DNA of 64,000 bases. Origin: Holophagae bacterium. GTDB taxonomy: Bacteria; Acidobacteriota; Holophagae; Acanthopleuribacterales; Acanthopleuribacteraceae. Positions 37,113-46,153 of the stretch are shown piece by piece (position 1 is the first letter of the stretch; each line of letters opens with the position of its first letter). Location of the stretch: assembly GCA_029263455.1 (NCBI GenBank), contig JAJCXM010000038.1:298122-362121 (forward strand), written 5' to 3'. The notes under the pieces were generated by a model. That model was not told the origin of the DNA. It saw only the letters and a program-made list of their open reading frames with translations, and did no database searches. Position numbers and translations under genes: made by a program.

Positions 37113-38612
37113 ATGTCGATCTATCTGAAAAAATGTGCACTGATTTTGATACTGGCTGGTGCCGCGTTGACCGTCGCGGCCGGCGACAGTGAGGCGGGCA
37201 ATTTGGCCGTCGCTCAAGGATTTGAAGTTCAGCAGGACGGGCGCGTCATCGTTGAAGGTGACGTATTTGAAAGTATGGAAGCATTTCATCAATCTGACAA
37301 ATTTAAGTTTGAAGGTCGACGTTGCAAAACGAAGTCGTTGCCCGCTGAGCAGAGCCTATTCTGGAAATCTGCCAGTGACTGTACCAAGACGCAAACCGTC
37401 ATAAACAGCGAATATTTTGTAGGTCAATATGTGGTTCCTGTCGTCTTTCACATAATCACCGACTCAAACGGACAAGGCGATATCTCGAATGCCTTGATTC
37501 AAAGCCAGGTCGACATACTCAACGAAGATTTTGGCGCGGCCAACGGCTCTCCTGGCGCCAATGGTTTTGACACAGGTATTCGTTTTGAACTTGCAGGCAT
37601 TACGCGCACAGCTAATCGACAATGGTTTGCTGATCGACGCGAAAGCCAATACAAGTCTCAGCTTGGCTGGGACCAAAGTCGTTATCTTAATATCTATACC
37701 AACCAAGCTAGCGGATACCTAGGTTATGCCTATTTCCCGCAGGACATGGCCGGTCAGACATTGGACGGCGTTGTATTGAATTGGACGGCAGTTGGACGCA
37801 ACGCGCCAAACGGCGGTATCTACAATCAAGGTCGTACGGCCACCCATGAAATTGGCCACTATTTTGGTCTGTATCACACATTCCAAGGCGGTTGCTCGAA
37901 CTCCTACACGAGTGGTGACCTAATTGTCGACACCAATGCAGAAACAACTGCGCGTTACGAGTGCATTAACTACACTTCATGCGGGAATTCAGATCCCATC
38001 ACTAACTATATGGACTACACCAACGACACTTGTATGGACAATTTCACTCAGGAACAAGCAAACCGTGTTGTTTGTGGGCTCTTAAACTATCGTCCTGCAC
38101 TTTATGGTGGAAGCACCGGTAACCAGGCTCCCAATGCTGATTTCACATTCTCCACCAATGGTTTGACTGCCAATTTCACCGATCAAAGTAGCGACCCTGA
38201 CGGCTCTGTCGTAAGTCGTTCTTGGACATTTGGTGATGGAAGCTCGTCTTCAGCAACCAACCCAAGTCATAGCTATGGTTCTTCAAATACTTACCTTGTG
38301 AGCTTGACAGTGACTGATAACTCGGGTGATTCAAATACAATCACTCAGAACGTCACCGTTTCTGATGGCGGATCAAGTACGATCGATCTGGGCGCATCTG
38401 GTTACAAAGTAAAAGGTGTACATACGATCGATTTGACCTGGTCTGGCGCATCGGGCGGAACGGTTGAAATATTCCGCAACGGCAGTTCTATTGGCACAAC
38501 TGCCAATGATGGCGCATTTACAGATAGCACGGGCAATAAAGGTGGCGGAAGCTATACCTACTCAGTGTGCGACTCAGGTGAATGTTCTAATGAAGCCACA
38601 GTCGTTTTCTAA
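37113..38612 (+). CDS. Secreted M43 (pappalysin-like) zinc metalloprotease with PKD and Fn3-like domains
   Basis: A 499-aa exported protease. Signal peptide (CALILILAGAALTVAAG), then a propeptide of ~90 residues and the M43B domain. The zinc site is HEIGHYFGLYH (H245, E246, H249, H255), and the Met-turn lies near residue 300 (NYMDYTNDTCMD). A PKD domain (about 345-420) has the typical SWTFGDGSSSS motif. A C-terminal Fn3-like domain follows (TIDLTWSGASGGTVEIFRNGS). Such enzymes are secreted digestive proteases or collagenase-like factors in predatory and marine bacteria. GAGGAATAGG precedes the ATG. It stands alone between two terminators, so it is monocistronic. Confidence 0.92.
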   Translation: MSIYLKKCALILILAGAALTVAAGDSEAGNLAVAQGFEVQQDGRVIVEGDVFESMEAFHQSDKFKFEGRRCKTKSLPAEQSLFWKSASDCTKTQTVINSEYFVGQYVVPVVFHIITDSNGQGDISNALIQSQVDILNEDFGAANGSPGANGFDTGIRFELAGITRTANRQWFADRRESQYKSQLGWDQSRYLNIYTNQASGYLGYAYFPQDMAGQTLDGVVLNWTAVGRNAPNGGIYNQGRTATHEIGHYFGLYHTFQGGCSNSYTSGDLIVDTNAETTARYECINYTSCGNSDPITNYMDYTNDTCMDNFTQEQANRVVCGLLNYRPALYGGSTGNQAPNADFTFSTNGLTANFTDQSSDPDGSVVSRSWTFGDGSSSSATNPSHSYGSSNTYLVSLTVTDNSGDSNTITQNVTVSDGGSSTIDLGASGYKVKGVHTIDLTWSGASGGTVEIFRNGSSIGTTANDGAFTDSTGNKGGGSYTYSVCDSGECSNEATVVF

Positions 38613-38635
38613 GCAATTAGAATCGATTGCTTTTT

Positions 38636-38663
38636 GGGCCTCCCTCGGGAGGCCCTTTTTTTT
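38636..38663 (+). terminator. Rho-independent terminator after M43 protease
   Basis: Stem GGGCCTCC (38636-38643), loop CTCG, stem GGAGGCCC (38648-38655), then eight T. Strong; ends the protease mRNA. Confidence 0.92.
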
Positions 38664-38773
38664 GTCGATTGGGCAGGCTTGACCTTGGGCATGACTGTCA
38701 TACAGTTGACAGACAAGGTTGAGACTCTTATCGTGGTATACAGATCAAATATTCTTTTTGGAGGCAGTTGAAA

Positions 38774-39223
38774 ATGCGAATGTTAGTGATTATGACTATG
38801 GCATTAATGGGCTCGATGTTTGCTTACTCTGGTGAACTAACTAAGAACGTTAATTTCGCTTTAGATAAGTGGGTCGAACTGAATTCGACCGATGGTCCAG
38901 TGACGATTCACCGATTCAGGATTATCGAACAAAAGAAGAGCGGCTTTACTAAGTCGGCCCTGTTTCGCCCTGGAAACAGTGAAAATCTCATGGAAATTCA
39001 GATCCAGATCGAATACAGCAATGATTCGTCACGAGACTGGGATGCTGATATAGAAATTGGCTGGTACGACGCCCAAGGAAAATTGATTGACGGCTACAAC
39101 GACACTGAAAGCATCAATGAGGATGAACGCAAAGAAGAGATAACCGTCACTCTATCAACGCTAAAATACGGCATTGAAGTGGCCAAGAAGTTAAAGCTGC
39201 ACATCGAATACCATCGCGATTAA
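38774..39223 (+). CDS. Small exported protein, YcfL/DUF1425-like in outline
   Basis: A 149-aa protein with a signal peptide (MRMLVIMTMALMGSMFA). ATG 38774 has GGAGG nine bases upstream; TTG 38768 is in the same frame. The mature domain is all beta-like with acidic strands: MEIQIQIEYSNDSSRDWDADIEIGWYDAQGKLIDGYND. This pattern (small periplasmic beta-sandwich) recalls DUF1425/YcfL proteins, but there is no lipobox cysteine and the match is only structural impression. Monocistronic, with terminators on both sides. Function unknown. Confidence 0.6.
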   Translation: MRMLVIMTMALMGSMFAYSGELTKNVNFALDKWVELNSTDGPVTIHRFRIIEQKKSGFTKSALFRPGNSENLMEIQIQIEYSNDSSRDWDADIEIGWYDAQGKLIDGYNDTESINEDERKEEITVTLSTLKYGIEVAKKLKLHIEYHRD

Positions 39224-39242
39224 TGCTCGCGCTTTAGCAAAA

Positions 39243-39273
39243 AAGGTCGGTGAACATAGCCGGCCTTTTTTTT
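39243..39273 (+). terminator. Rho-independent terminator after small exported protein
   Basis: Stem AAGGTCGG (39243-39250), 9-base loop, stem CCGGCCTT (39260-39267) with one G-T wobble, then T run to 39273. As the A-rich flank is symmetrical it may also work for the convergent subtilisin gene on the minus strand. Confidence 0.85.
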
Positions 39274-39289
39274 GTCTAAAGGTTGGTGA

Positions 39290-40531
39290 TTACTGTGGTT
39301 GTTGGGTAATTGAATTCCAAACGTCGCACAGGCCCCGACCCAGCTTATTACGAAAACCCGGATTTGAGTTGTTAATATCTAACGAATGGTTAACGATACG
39401 ACCCTTAACATATTGATATGAAGCGTCGGGAACAAGTTCAAAAATAATGGCAGCCTGGCCAGCGACAATAGGAGCTGCCATTGATGTTCCGCTTCGGTAA
39501 ACGTATTGATTGCCAGGTAAGCAACTCAAGATCGACTCGCCAGGGGCGCTGACGTCGATTTTCTGAGAGTAGTTAGCAAAATCAGATTTCCTATTCAAGT
39601 GATCGACCGAAGTTACGGTTAATGTTTCGACCTCGGTTGCTGGATAAGTCAAAGACGAAGAGTCATGGTTTCCTGCTGAGGTGACGACTAAGATATTGGA
39701 CATGCGAGCGACGTCAATTAAGTGAAGCAATGCGGGAGACGGATCTTGGATGCTCATGCTCAAATTAATAACTTTGGCCCCGTTATCAATGGCGAATTGC
39801 ATGGCTTGCATGATGTGGAACAGATCAGCTGATCCGTCAGAGTCGACGGCTCGTAGTGGCATGATCGACACGCCAGGAGCGATGGTTTTGATGATACCGG
39901 CAACGTGAGAACCATGTCCCCAGCCTTCGTCATAGCGACCGTTTCCGTTTGAGTCGTGGTTTGAACGTTCGTCCTCAGGCAGATCGTCGTTGTCAACAAA
40001 ATCCCAGCCTTGGACCAAATTATTGACCAAAAATTCATGGTCGGAGTCTACCCCGGTATCGATCACGGCTACGATGACGCCCGAACCTGTGGCGTAAGGC
40101 CACGCATCCACTGCACGCACTTGGAAGGCGTATTCTTGACTATAAATACTTAAATAGGCGTCGTCACCTTCGTCTAGGATGCCGATCGTTCGTTGGTCAA
40201 TATAGAAATCGTCTAGGATGCCAATGGTCCTTTGGTCAAGCAGACTAGCCTCTTGCGGCGATACAATATCTGCCATTTGATCGGATTCAGAAGATTGTAC
40301 GACGCGTAACCGTTTGATGGCCTGATGGATCGCTTGAGCGCTGCCATTGGATTCAATGGTCACCTTATAGATGGACTCATTCGGGAGTTGCTCCCAACCC
40401 ACAACATGAAAGGCGTTCAGGGTAGCCGGAATATTGACGGGTCCGTCTGTCCTAATAATTAACTGATGTCGACCCGCAAAAATGGAGCCGATGGTCATGC
40501 ACCAACACAGAACCCATTTCCTGCTATTCAT
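39290..40531 (-). CDS. Subtilisin-like serine protease (S8), secreted
   Basis: A 413-aa protease with a signal peptide and an inhibitor-I9-like propeptide (~residues 20-80). Catalytic residues: D158 (AVIDTGVDSDHEF), H206 (WGHGSHVAG), oxyanion N288 (TSAGNHD), S350 (SGTSMAAP). Between propeptide and catalytic domain the decapeptide xDQRTIGILD occurs twice (98-107 and 111-120). The downstream-of-operon position, 120 bases behind the CHAT gene on the same strand, puts it in the sigma-CHAT unit. It may be processed by itself or by the CHAT protease. Whether it is exported with that unit's regulation is inference. Length is normal for a small S8A enzyme without C-terminal extension. Confidence 0.93.
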   Translation of the reverse strand: MNSRKWVLCWCMTIGSIFAGRHQLIIRTDGPVNIPATLNAFHVVGWEQLPNESIYKVTIESNGSAQAIHQAIKRLRVVQSSESDQMADIVSPQEASLLDQRTIGILDDFYIDQRTIGILDEGDDAYLSIYSQEYAFQVRAVDAWPYATGSGVIVAVIDTGVDSDHEFLVNNLVQGWDFVDNDDLPEDERSNHDSNGNGRYDEGWGHGSHVAGIIKTIAPGVSIMPLRAVDSDGSADLFHIMQAMQFAIDNGAKVINLSMSIQDPSPALLHLIDVARMSNILVVTSAGNHDSSSLTYPATEVETLTVTSVDHLNRKSDFANYSQKIDVSAPGESILSCLPGNQYVYRSGTSMAAPIVAGQAAIIFELVPDASYQYVKGRIVNHSLDINNSNPGFRNKLGRGLCDVWNSITQQPQ

Positions 40532-40651
40532 GATGATCTAATTGTGGGTACATATAGCCTCTACTTTGGGATAATGCGCATAAAGATGCAGTAATCACAC
40601 AACCCTGCTTAAGTCTACTTGGTCGTGTGGAAAAAATCGAGGGAAAGTTCA

Positions 40652-43384
40652 TCAATTTGGTAGTCCTCCAAACAGCGCCAAACCCGCCCAGGCGTATGGT
40701 TCTGGTCTGTTTGCTAGGACTGCAAGGCACGCGGTTTGATATGCCTTCGCGATGCCCATATCAATATGGTTGTAGAAGGCGGTCATCCACAGGCCGGTCG
40801 CCTCATCTTCAATGTCCCAAAGTCCGCCTAAGACTGAGGAGCTGCCTGCTGCAAATAGACTGACTACAAAACCTCTTAGTTCGTTGCCAGGGGCCAGCGC
40901 TAAAGCACCTGATCGACAAGCTGCTAGATTCACAAATGGTTTGTTTAGTTTTAGTTGCGCAATCTGCGTGAGCGACAAGTCTTGACCGGCAATTCTTAAA
41001 TACGAGGCGTCGGGACTACTTGAATTAAAGTACCCATGACCCGCAAAATGAATGAGGTCAGCTTGTGCGAGATCATCCAGCAAATCTGGCGCAACAAAAT
41101 CCTGTCGCCAAACTGCCTGAGGGTATTTTATGGCCAGAGTTTCACGTTCAGGCGCTTTTGGATCGGAATCAAGGTTTGAAAAGAAGAAGAGTGGTTTTTG
41201 GAATGCTTGCGATTGCTTCTCTAAACTTAGGTGAGCAATGGGGAGATTAGGACACTGGGACAGGCTATGTGTTTCGATGATGTAGCGACCGCGGTGCCGA
41301 AGGGCAGGAAAGGGCAATCGCTGCAGTTGTTTGTGTGGAATAAATAGTAAATGACTATACGAGCTGGTGTTTTTTGGGACAAGAATGGTGCTGATACGGT
41401 CAAGTCGTGTGATCGTATCTGGCCTTGAACTCAATTCCATGGAGGCCATGTGTCTGGGAAGCAAATTGAGCTCTGACACTTGTTCTGAACTCAATTGAAA
41501 GTGGCGCTTGCGAATATTCTTATGATCCAATTCTAGGCGGTACAGGTCGTTGCCACGCATGAAATACGAGATTAACAATGTTTCTTTTGGCAATCGTCGT
41601 TGCAATTCGCCGACATCCCAATCAAAAGGAAAATAGACAGCAAGTCGTTTATGATCGCGTAGTTTTGTACGCAATTCTCGATACTGCTGACGTGCGACAA
41701 CTAACTCGTTTCGAACAGCTTCGGAGTCAATCAACGAGAAATGATCCTGACGTTGCAAAACCTGACTTCGTCGCTCTAGATGTTCCATTCGTTCGTGTAA
41801 GCGATTAATTTCAACCAAGGTCGGTTCACGACCATGCAAAGCTGCTGGGGTTGTGCCGTTAACGGCGAGATTGTCATATAGCTCGCGGCTTCTCGAAAGT
41901 TCGATCGCTTGAAAAACCATCGACTTGGAAGCGGGGTTGGACCACTGGAATAGCCAGACAATGAGTGTCTCGTAAAGCTCTGTTTTTGATGAAAAGTAAC
42001 TCAAACGGAGATCGTTTGTTTGGATGTTAACCCGTGATTCTTCCAGTAACGAAATGGACTCCATCAAATGTGTGATTGCGCGTTTGAATTGTCGCTTTTT
42101 GTGCCAGTAGGTGGCCATAAAGGCTTGAGCTTGGATGCGAACATTCAAACCAACGGAGCTTTTGAGCAGTTTACGTAAGCGAAGAATCGTTTTGCTTTGT
42201 ACGCTATCGGGCGCAAGGCGAGCTTGCAGAAGATGGCACTCAATCTCGTACTCGGCCAACTTTGACTTGGTGAAAACGAAACGAGCGCTATCTAGCAGTC
42301 GTTTGGCTTTTTGTGGAAAGCCCAAGTGCAAAGAGATTTTTGCTTCCAAAAGATCGCACATGGAAGTGTGGATTTGGTTCTCCTCGCGTTGGAAGATACG
42401 GCGGGCTTCTGCCAAATAATCCTCTGCTATATCGGCTTCACCGAGATCGTAAGTTGCTTCAGCAGCTTGATAGAGTAACTGAGCCTTTTCAAGATAGAGC
42501 TGGTAGCTCTCAAATTGCTTGGCCAATTTGTCCACGCGATCTAGCGCGTCTTCGTGTTGTTTGAGCTTGATAGCTAAATTAAATAGCTCCAAATCGCAAT
42601 AGGCAGCGCCAATGCGATCGGATCCTTCCGCATAGATACGGCGAGCCTGGGAAAGGCTTTCCTCTGCCTGATCAAATTGTCCTTGTATTGAATAGACCTC
42701 GGACATGGCTTGATAGACATGAGCTCGATAGAGCGAGGCTTCTTGTTGGCTAAAGAGTGCCAATGCTCGGGCGAAGTTTTCAAGAGCCGCTGTGAAGCGA
42801 TTACGACATACATTTAGGCAGGCGTAGTTATGTAGGACAATGGCTTCAATGGCTTCATTGGGTTCCTTTTCGAGAAAAGCGAGAGCAGCCTCGAAATGAG
42901 TTTCGGCCTCCTTATATCTCCGACGTCGATGTTCCAAATTACCAAGGTTCACGTGCGCCTTAATCTTGTCATTCTGATCGCAGGAAGGATTCTCGATGAT
43001 GCTATTGGCATGGTGAGTGGCTTGTTCGTAGCTGCCACGCCGCGTGTAGATGTCAGACAAGGTCAGTTGACATTGAATCATGCCGCCATGGTTATCAACG
43101 CCTTCAAATATGGTAAGCGCTTTTCGAGTCCACAGTATGGCTCGCGTGTTGTCACCCTGTGCTCGATAAAGTCTGCCGAGTAGGCGCCGAATATGGCCAC
43201 TGCAGGCATCTGAAACCTGCTTTAGGTTGCTCTTAAGGTAGACTTCGAAAGTGCTGGCTTTCTTTAAATCAAAATTGAGTAACTCTAGAAATTCTTGTTC
43301 AAATTTAGGCAGATTTTGTTTATTTAGTTCGCGAACGAACCATTCATTTAGGTCGCTTCTCCGATTTTGAACTCTTGTATCCAA
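40652..43384 (-). CDS. CHAT-domain cysteine protease with long TPR array
   Basis: A 910-aa cytosolic protein. About 500 residues form TPR repeats (QATHHANSIIENPSCDQNDK, KEAETHFEAALAFLEKEPNE and further), then a coiled linker (~480-560), then a caspase-like CHAT domain. The catalytic dyad is visible: HFAGHG with His at about 783 and LAACRSG with Cys at about 823; GLWDIEDEAT follows as in the family. CHAT proteases (separase/caspase clan) cleave partner proteins when their TPR arm senses a signal; the best known is Csx29 of type III-E CRISPR. No CRISPR gene is here. It starts inside the 148-aa gene (37-bp overlap) in the order sigma factor-148 aa-CHAT-S8 protease. Confidence 0.92.
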   Translation of the reverse strand: MDTRVQNRRSDLNEWFVRELNKQNLPKFEQEFLELLNFDLKKASTFEVYLKSNLKQVSDACSGHIRRLLGRLYRAQGDNTRAILWTRKALTIFEGVDNHGGMIQCQLTLSDIYTRRGSYEQATHHANSIIENPSCDQNDKIKAHVNLGNLEHRRRRYKEAETHFEAALAFLEKEPNEAIEAIVLHNYACLNVCRNRFTAALENFARALALFSQQEASLYRAHVYQAMSEVYSIQGQFDQAEESLSQARRIYAEGSDRIGAAYCDLELFNLAIKLKQHEDALDRVDKLAKQFESYQLYLEKAQLLYQAAEATYDLGEADIAEDYLAEARRIFQREENQIHTSMCDLLEAKISLHLGFPQKAKRLLDSARFVFTKSKLAEYEIECHLLQARLAPDSVQSKTILRLRKLLKSSVGLNVRIQAQAFMATYWHKKRQFKRAITHLMESISLLEESRVNIQTNDLRLSYFSSKTELYETLIVWLFQWSNPASKSMVFQAIELSRSRELYDNLAVNGTTPAALHGREPTLVEINRLHERMEHLERRSQVLQRQDHFSLIDSEAVRNELVVARQQYRELRTKLRDHKRLAVYFPFDWDVGELQRRLPKETLLISYFMRGNDLYRLELDHKNIRKRHFQLSSEQVSELNLLPRHMASMELSSRPDTITRLDRISTILVPKNTSSYSHLLFIPHKQLQRLPFPALRHRGRYIIETHSLSQCPNLPIAHLSLEKQSQAFQKPLFFFSNLDSDPKAPERETLAIKYPQAVWRQDFVAPDLLDDLAQADLIHFAGHGYFNSSSPDASYLRIAGQDLSLTQIAQLKLNKPFVNLAACRSGALALAPGNELRGFVVSLFAAGSSSVLGGLWDIEDEATGLWMTAFYNHIDMGIAKAYQTACLAVLANRPEPYAWAGLALFGGLPN

Positions 43385-43794
43385 TAGTTACCGGCCTCTT
43401 CGCTAAACAGGATGCGGTAATTGCCAGGTTCCAAGTTGTCTACCTCAAAACGACCGCAGTTCATCCAAGTTATATATTCCTTTTCGTCCAAAAACATAAA
43501 AACCTGAGAGGCTAGTAGGGTGTTCGAATGACCCTCCACTCGATAACCGTGGGTACCAGTGGTAATTTCTAAATCTAAGCTATGACCGTTTGCCAATTCG
43601 TAATGGAGGATACTGGCCAAACCGGTGGAACGTACCGCTGCAGAGTTACGGACGATCTCACGAAAGACGCGTGATTTTCGCGTGCTGTCTTTAAAGATGC
43701 TAACGGCTGCACCTAGAGATGAGTCTGGAACATCTAAGTCGGTATCCAGTTGTGTGATGCTTCGCAGTTCATCCCAAAATCTTCGATTCGACAT
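43348..43794 (-). CDS. 148-aa protein of unknown function between sigma factor and CHAT gene
   Basis: ATG 43794 (MSNRRFWDEL) has GGGGAG four bases upstream, so it is preferred over the upstream frame start at 43851. No transmembrane helix. The N-terminal half is charged and helical (KSRVFREIVRNSAAVRS); the C-terminal half has beta strands ending YWIQEFKIG. The central part (LASQVFMFLDEKEYITWMNCGRFEVDNLEPGNYRILF) looks like a small beta-sandwich of the carboxypeptidase-regulatory or prealbumin-like type. It lacks the usual HxxxCxxC anti-sigma zinc motif, but position suggests an accessory or anti-sigma-like role. Overlaps the CHAT gene start. I do not recognise the family. Confidence 0.6.
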   Translation of the reverse strand: MSNRRFWDELRSITQLDTDLDVPDSSLGAAVSIFKDSTRKSRVFREIVRNSAAVRSTGLASILHYELANGHSLDLEITTGTHGYRVEGHSNTLLASQVFMFLDEKEYITWMNCGRFEVDNLEPGNYRILFSEEAGNYWIQEFKIGEAT

Positions 43795-43841
43795 CGTTCT
43801 CCCCAGTATTTCGTCCCTGCATTCAATCAAAAAGTGGTTTT

Positions 43842-44465
43842 TTAGAACCAAGTTGATACATTTTTCTCGTCTATGCCCATTCTATGGAGTATCTTTTTCA
43901 GCTTGAGTAAACATCGGTTTCTGGTGGGTCCCACCGAACCCATGGCGATTCCGAGATGTTCAGCAAGCTCTCGATAGTCTGATTCGTCGACTTCATAAAA
44001 AAGTCTCGTCAACAAAATACGACACTTTCCATCTAATTGCAAAACAGCTTTTCGTATCTTGAATTGTTGCAACTTGAGCAACAATTCACGGTCCTGAATC
44101 TGCGATAAATCGGCGGGATCCTGTTGGTCAAGTTGTTCGTCTAAGGATCGTGATTTGAATTGTAGTAATTTCCATGTTGTTCGTTGAGCTACCTTGCTTA
44201 ACCAATAGGACAGATCCGTTTTGTTCTCAATGCTTTTCAACTGGTTGTACAATGCAAGAAATGTTTCCTGAAACACGTCATCACATTCATCTGCCGACAA
44301 ATTGGCCTTGTTAGGAAAGTGATACACCAGTCGTTTGTACCGATTAACTAGGGTGGACCAAGCTAATTCATCTCCATCTAAGCATGCAGCGACAAGGAGC
44401 CGATCGGTGTCAATTGGGTCCTGGTCCTGTGGACTTCTATCTTGGTCGTTGCCGTCAGATGTCAT
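43842..44465 (-). CDS. ECF-like sigma-70 family factor
   Basis: A 207-aa RNA polymerase sigma factor from ATG 44465; the frame is open to TTG 44531, but that longer form starts on the divergent gene's start. Region 2 is AWSTLVNRYKRLVYHFPNKANLSADECDDVFQETFLALYNQL, with the DVFQE typical of the -10 helix. Region 4 is LAEHLGIAMGSVGPTRNRCLLKLKKIL. It lies between regions with an acidic Gln-Asp-rich N-terminus. It heads an operon with a small gene, a TPR-CHAT protease and an S8 protease, so this sigma factor probably controls that module, its own gene included. No matching anti-sigma factor with a membrane helix is adjacent. Confidence 0.88.
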   Translation of the reverse strand: MTSDGNDQDRSPQDQDPIDTDRLLVAACLDGDELAWSTLVNRYKRLVYHFPNKANLSADECDDVFQETFLALYNQLKSIENKTDLSYWLSKVAQRTTWKLLQFKSRSLDEQLDQQDPADLSQIQDRELLLKLQQFKIRKAVLQLDGKCRILLTRLFYEVDESDYRELAEHLGIAMGSVGPTRNRCLLKLKKILHRMGIDEKNVSTWF

Positions 44466-44554
44466 AAAAGAATTAGCACTTACACTTCCGCAGTCATATG
44501 GGACTCTTGCTTTCTTGTTAATATTAGACAATGTATGAGTTAGGTGGAACCGCT

Positions 44555-46153
44555 TTGCGAATCTTATCTGTGATCTTCCTGTTTTTATGTCTCAGTTGTG
44601 GTCAACCAGAGGCACCAACGGACGGACCCAATTTAGATCCCATTCGCGTCGCGGTCCGACGCGATGTGGATTCGTTTAATCCCTATGTTTCGGGCAGTAT
44701 CGAGGGCGAGATTGTGGCCATGCGTCTATTCCCTCAATTATTTCAGGAACGTCCTGGAGAAGAGCTTGGCGCTCACTCGGCAGTTTTGGAAAGTCATCAA
44801 TGGGTAACGGCAACCAAACTTGACTTGATTCTCAAACCTGGTCTTGTTTGGTCAGATGGTGCACCCTTAGTCGCAAATGATGTCGTCTTCAGTTTTGAAG
44901 CGCAAACGGACGCAGATATCGCTTGGTTTTCTGCCGGTAGTAAACGAAATATCTTAAGCGTCGTCGCCATTAATGACATGGAAATTCGGGTTGAATTTGA
45001 TCGCGAACGGGCGACAAATCTAATGGATTTGAATGAGGGCTTTATCGTTCCTCGGCATGTGCTCTCGAAGACGCCATTCAAAGAATGGACAACGCACGAC
45101 TGGAGTCACGATCTAGTGGTTTTTGGGCCGTATAAGATAGGCTTACACCGTCCAGACCGTTATCTACGTCTTCAGAATCTCAATAGCGAATACCCGGATC
45201 TTATTTTTCAGATCGCTCGCGATAAAGAAACGCATTTCCAATGGCTAGATTCAAACCAAGTAGATTACAGCTGGAGCATAGATGTAGAGAGGCTTGCGAG
45301 TATTCGTCCTCCATTGCAAAAAATAACCTACGCCAATCATCAATTTGCATACTTGGTTTGGAATTCGATTGACCCATCCCGTTTACCAGAAGATGGTTTG
45401 CAGTCCGTTGCTGGGATGGTTAAGGCGAAAACGGCGACGCCCCATCGGTTGTTCTCTGAAGCGACTGTCCGTCAGGCTCTGGAAATGGCACTCAATCGAC
45501 CTGCCTACCTACAAAACATTTGGCAAGGACAAGGCAGCATTCCTGCGACGCCCTGGTCGGTAGGTCGCCTATTCCATAGGCCAGCAATCAATGCCCGTCA
45601 GTTTGAGCCGAGTGCGGCCATAGAGGCATTAGCAGGGCAGGGTTGGTCGGATTCCGAGGGTGTACTGTCTAAGAATGACCGGCCGTTTACATTCAGCGTA
45701 CTGTGCAATTCGGGAAGTCCGAGTCGAGAATATGTGCTATATGCCATTCAAAAGGACTTAGCCAATATTGGCATCAAGATGGAAATCGAATTTGTTGAAG
45801 CAGGCTTATATTGGGATAGACTCGCTAGGCGTCAGTTTGATGCGGCTTTTGTCATGTTTCGGCGCGAGAACCGACCGGACCTTGGCGAACTATTTCATAG
45901 CGATGCCGGTGTGAAAGACGGTCTGAATTACGCCAGTTGGCAAGCGGGCGACGAGCTTATCCGACGTGTTGAGGATGCAACGGACTGGGAACAAATCGAC
46001 GATTACCTCCACCAGCTTGACCTCATATTTGCAGATAGCGCTCCCGTCTGCTTGTTGTACGAAGCACAGCAAATAGGCGTGGTTGGATCTCGTCTCACGC
46101 ATATAGAGCCAAATTTTCTCGATCCGCTGGCGGGCGTTGAGCTGTGGCGATAA
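44555..46153 (+). CDS. Peptide/nickel ABC transporter substrate-binding lipoprotein
   Basis: A 532-aa SBP_bac_5 (DppA/OppA-type) protein. TTG 44555 has AGGTGG seven bases upstream and gives the lipoprotein signal LRILSVIFLFLCLSC; the ATG at 44531 lacks a ribosome site. The lipobox LCLSC leads to a Cys for lipid anchoring. The family motif RDVDSFNPYVSGSIEGEI and the KPGLVWSDGAPLVANDVVFSFE segment identify the family; an RQALEMALNRPAYL segment follows. It is the first gene of a four-part importer. Cargo (peptides, or other small molecules) is unknown. Divergent from the sigma gene with under 100 bases between. Confidence 0.93.
   Translation: MRILSVIFLFLCLSCGQPEAPTDGPNLDPIRVAVRRDVDSFNPYVSGSIEGEIVAMRLFPQLFQERPGEELGAHSAVLESHQWVTATKLDLILKPGLVWSDGAPLVANDVVFSFEAQTDADIAWFSAGSKRNILSVVAINDMEIRVEFDRERATNLMDLNEGFIVPRHVLSKTPFKEWTTHDWSHDLVVFGPYKIGLHRPDRYLRLQNLNSEYPDLIFQIARDKETHFQWLDSNQVDYSWSIDVERLASIRPPLQKITYANHQFAYLVWNSIDPSRLPEDGLQSVAGMVKAKTATPHRLFSEATVRQALEMALNRPAYLQNIWQGQGSIPATPWSVGRLFHRPAINARQFEPSAAIEALAGQGWSDSEGVLSKNDRPFTFSVLCNSGSPSREYVLYAIQKDLANIGIKMEIEFVEAGLYWDRLARRQFDAAFVMFRRENRPDLGELFHSDAGVKDGLNYASWQAGDELIRRVEDATDWEQIDDYLHQLDLIFADSAPVCLLYEAQQIGVVGSRLTHIEPNFLDPLAGVELWR

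Noticed and set aside
40652..43384. CHAT gene as part of a type III-E CRISPR (Craspase) locus
   Set aside because: No gRAMP/Cas7-11-like gene, no CRISPR repeats and no RT-Cas1 in the window.
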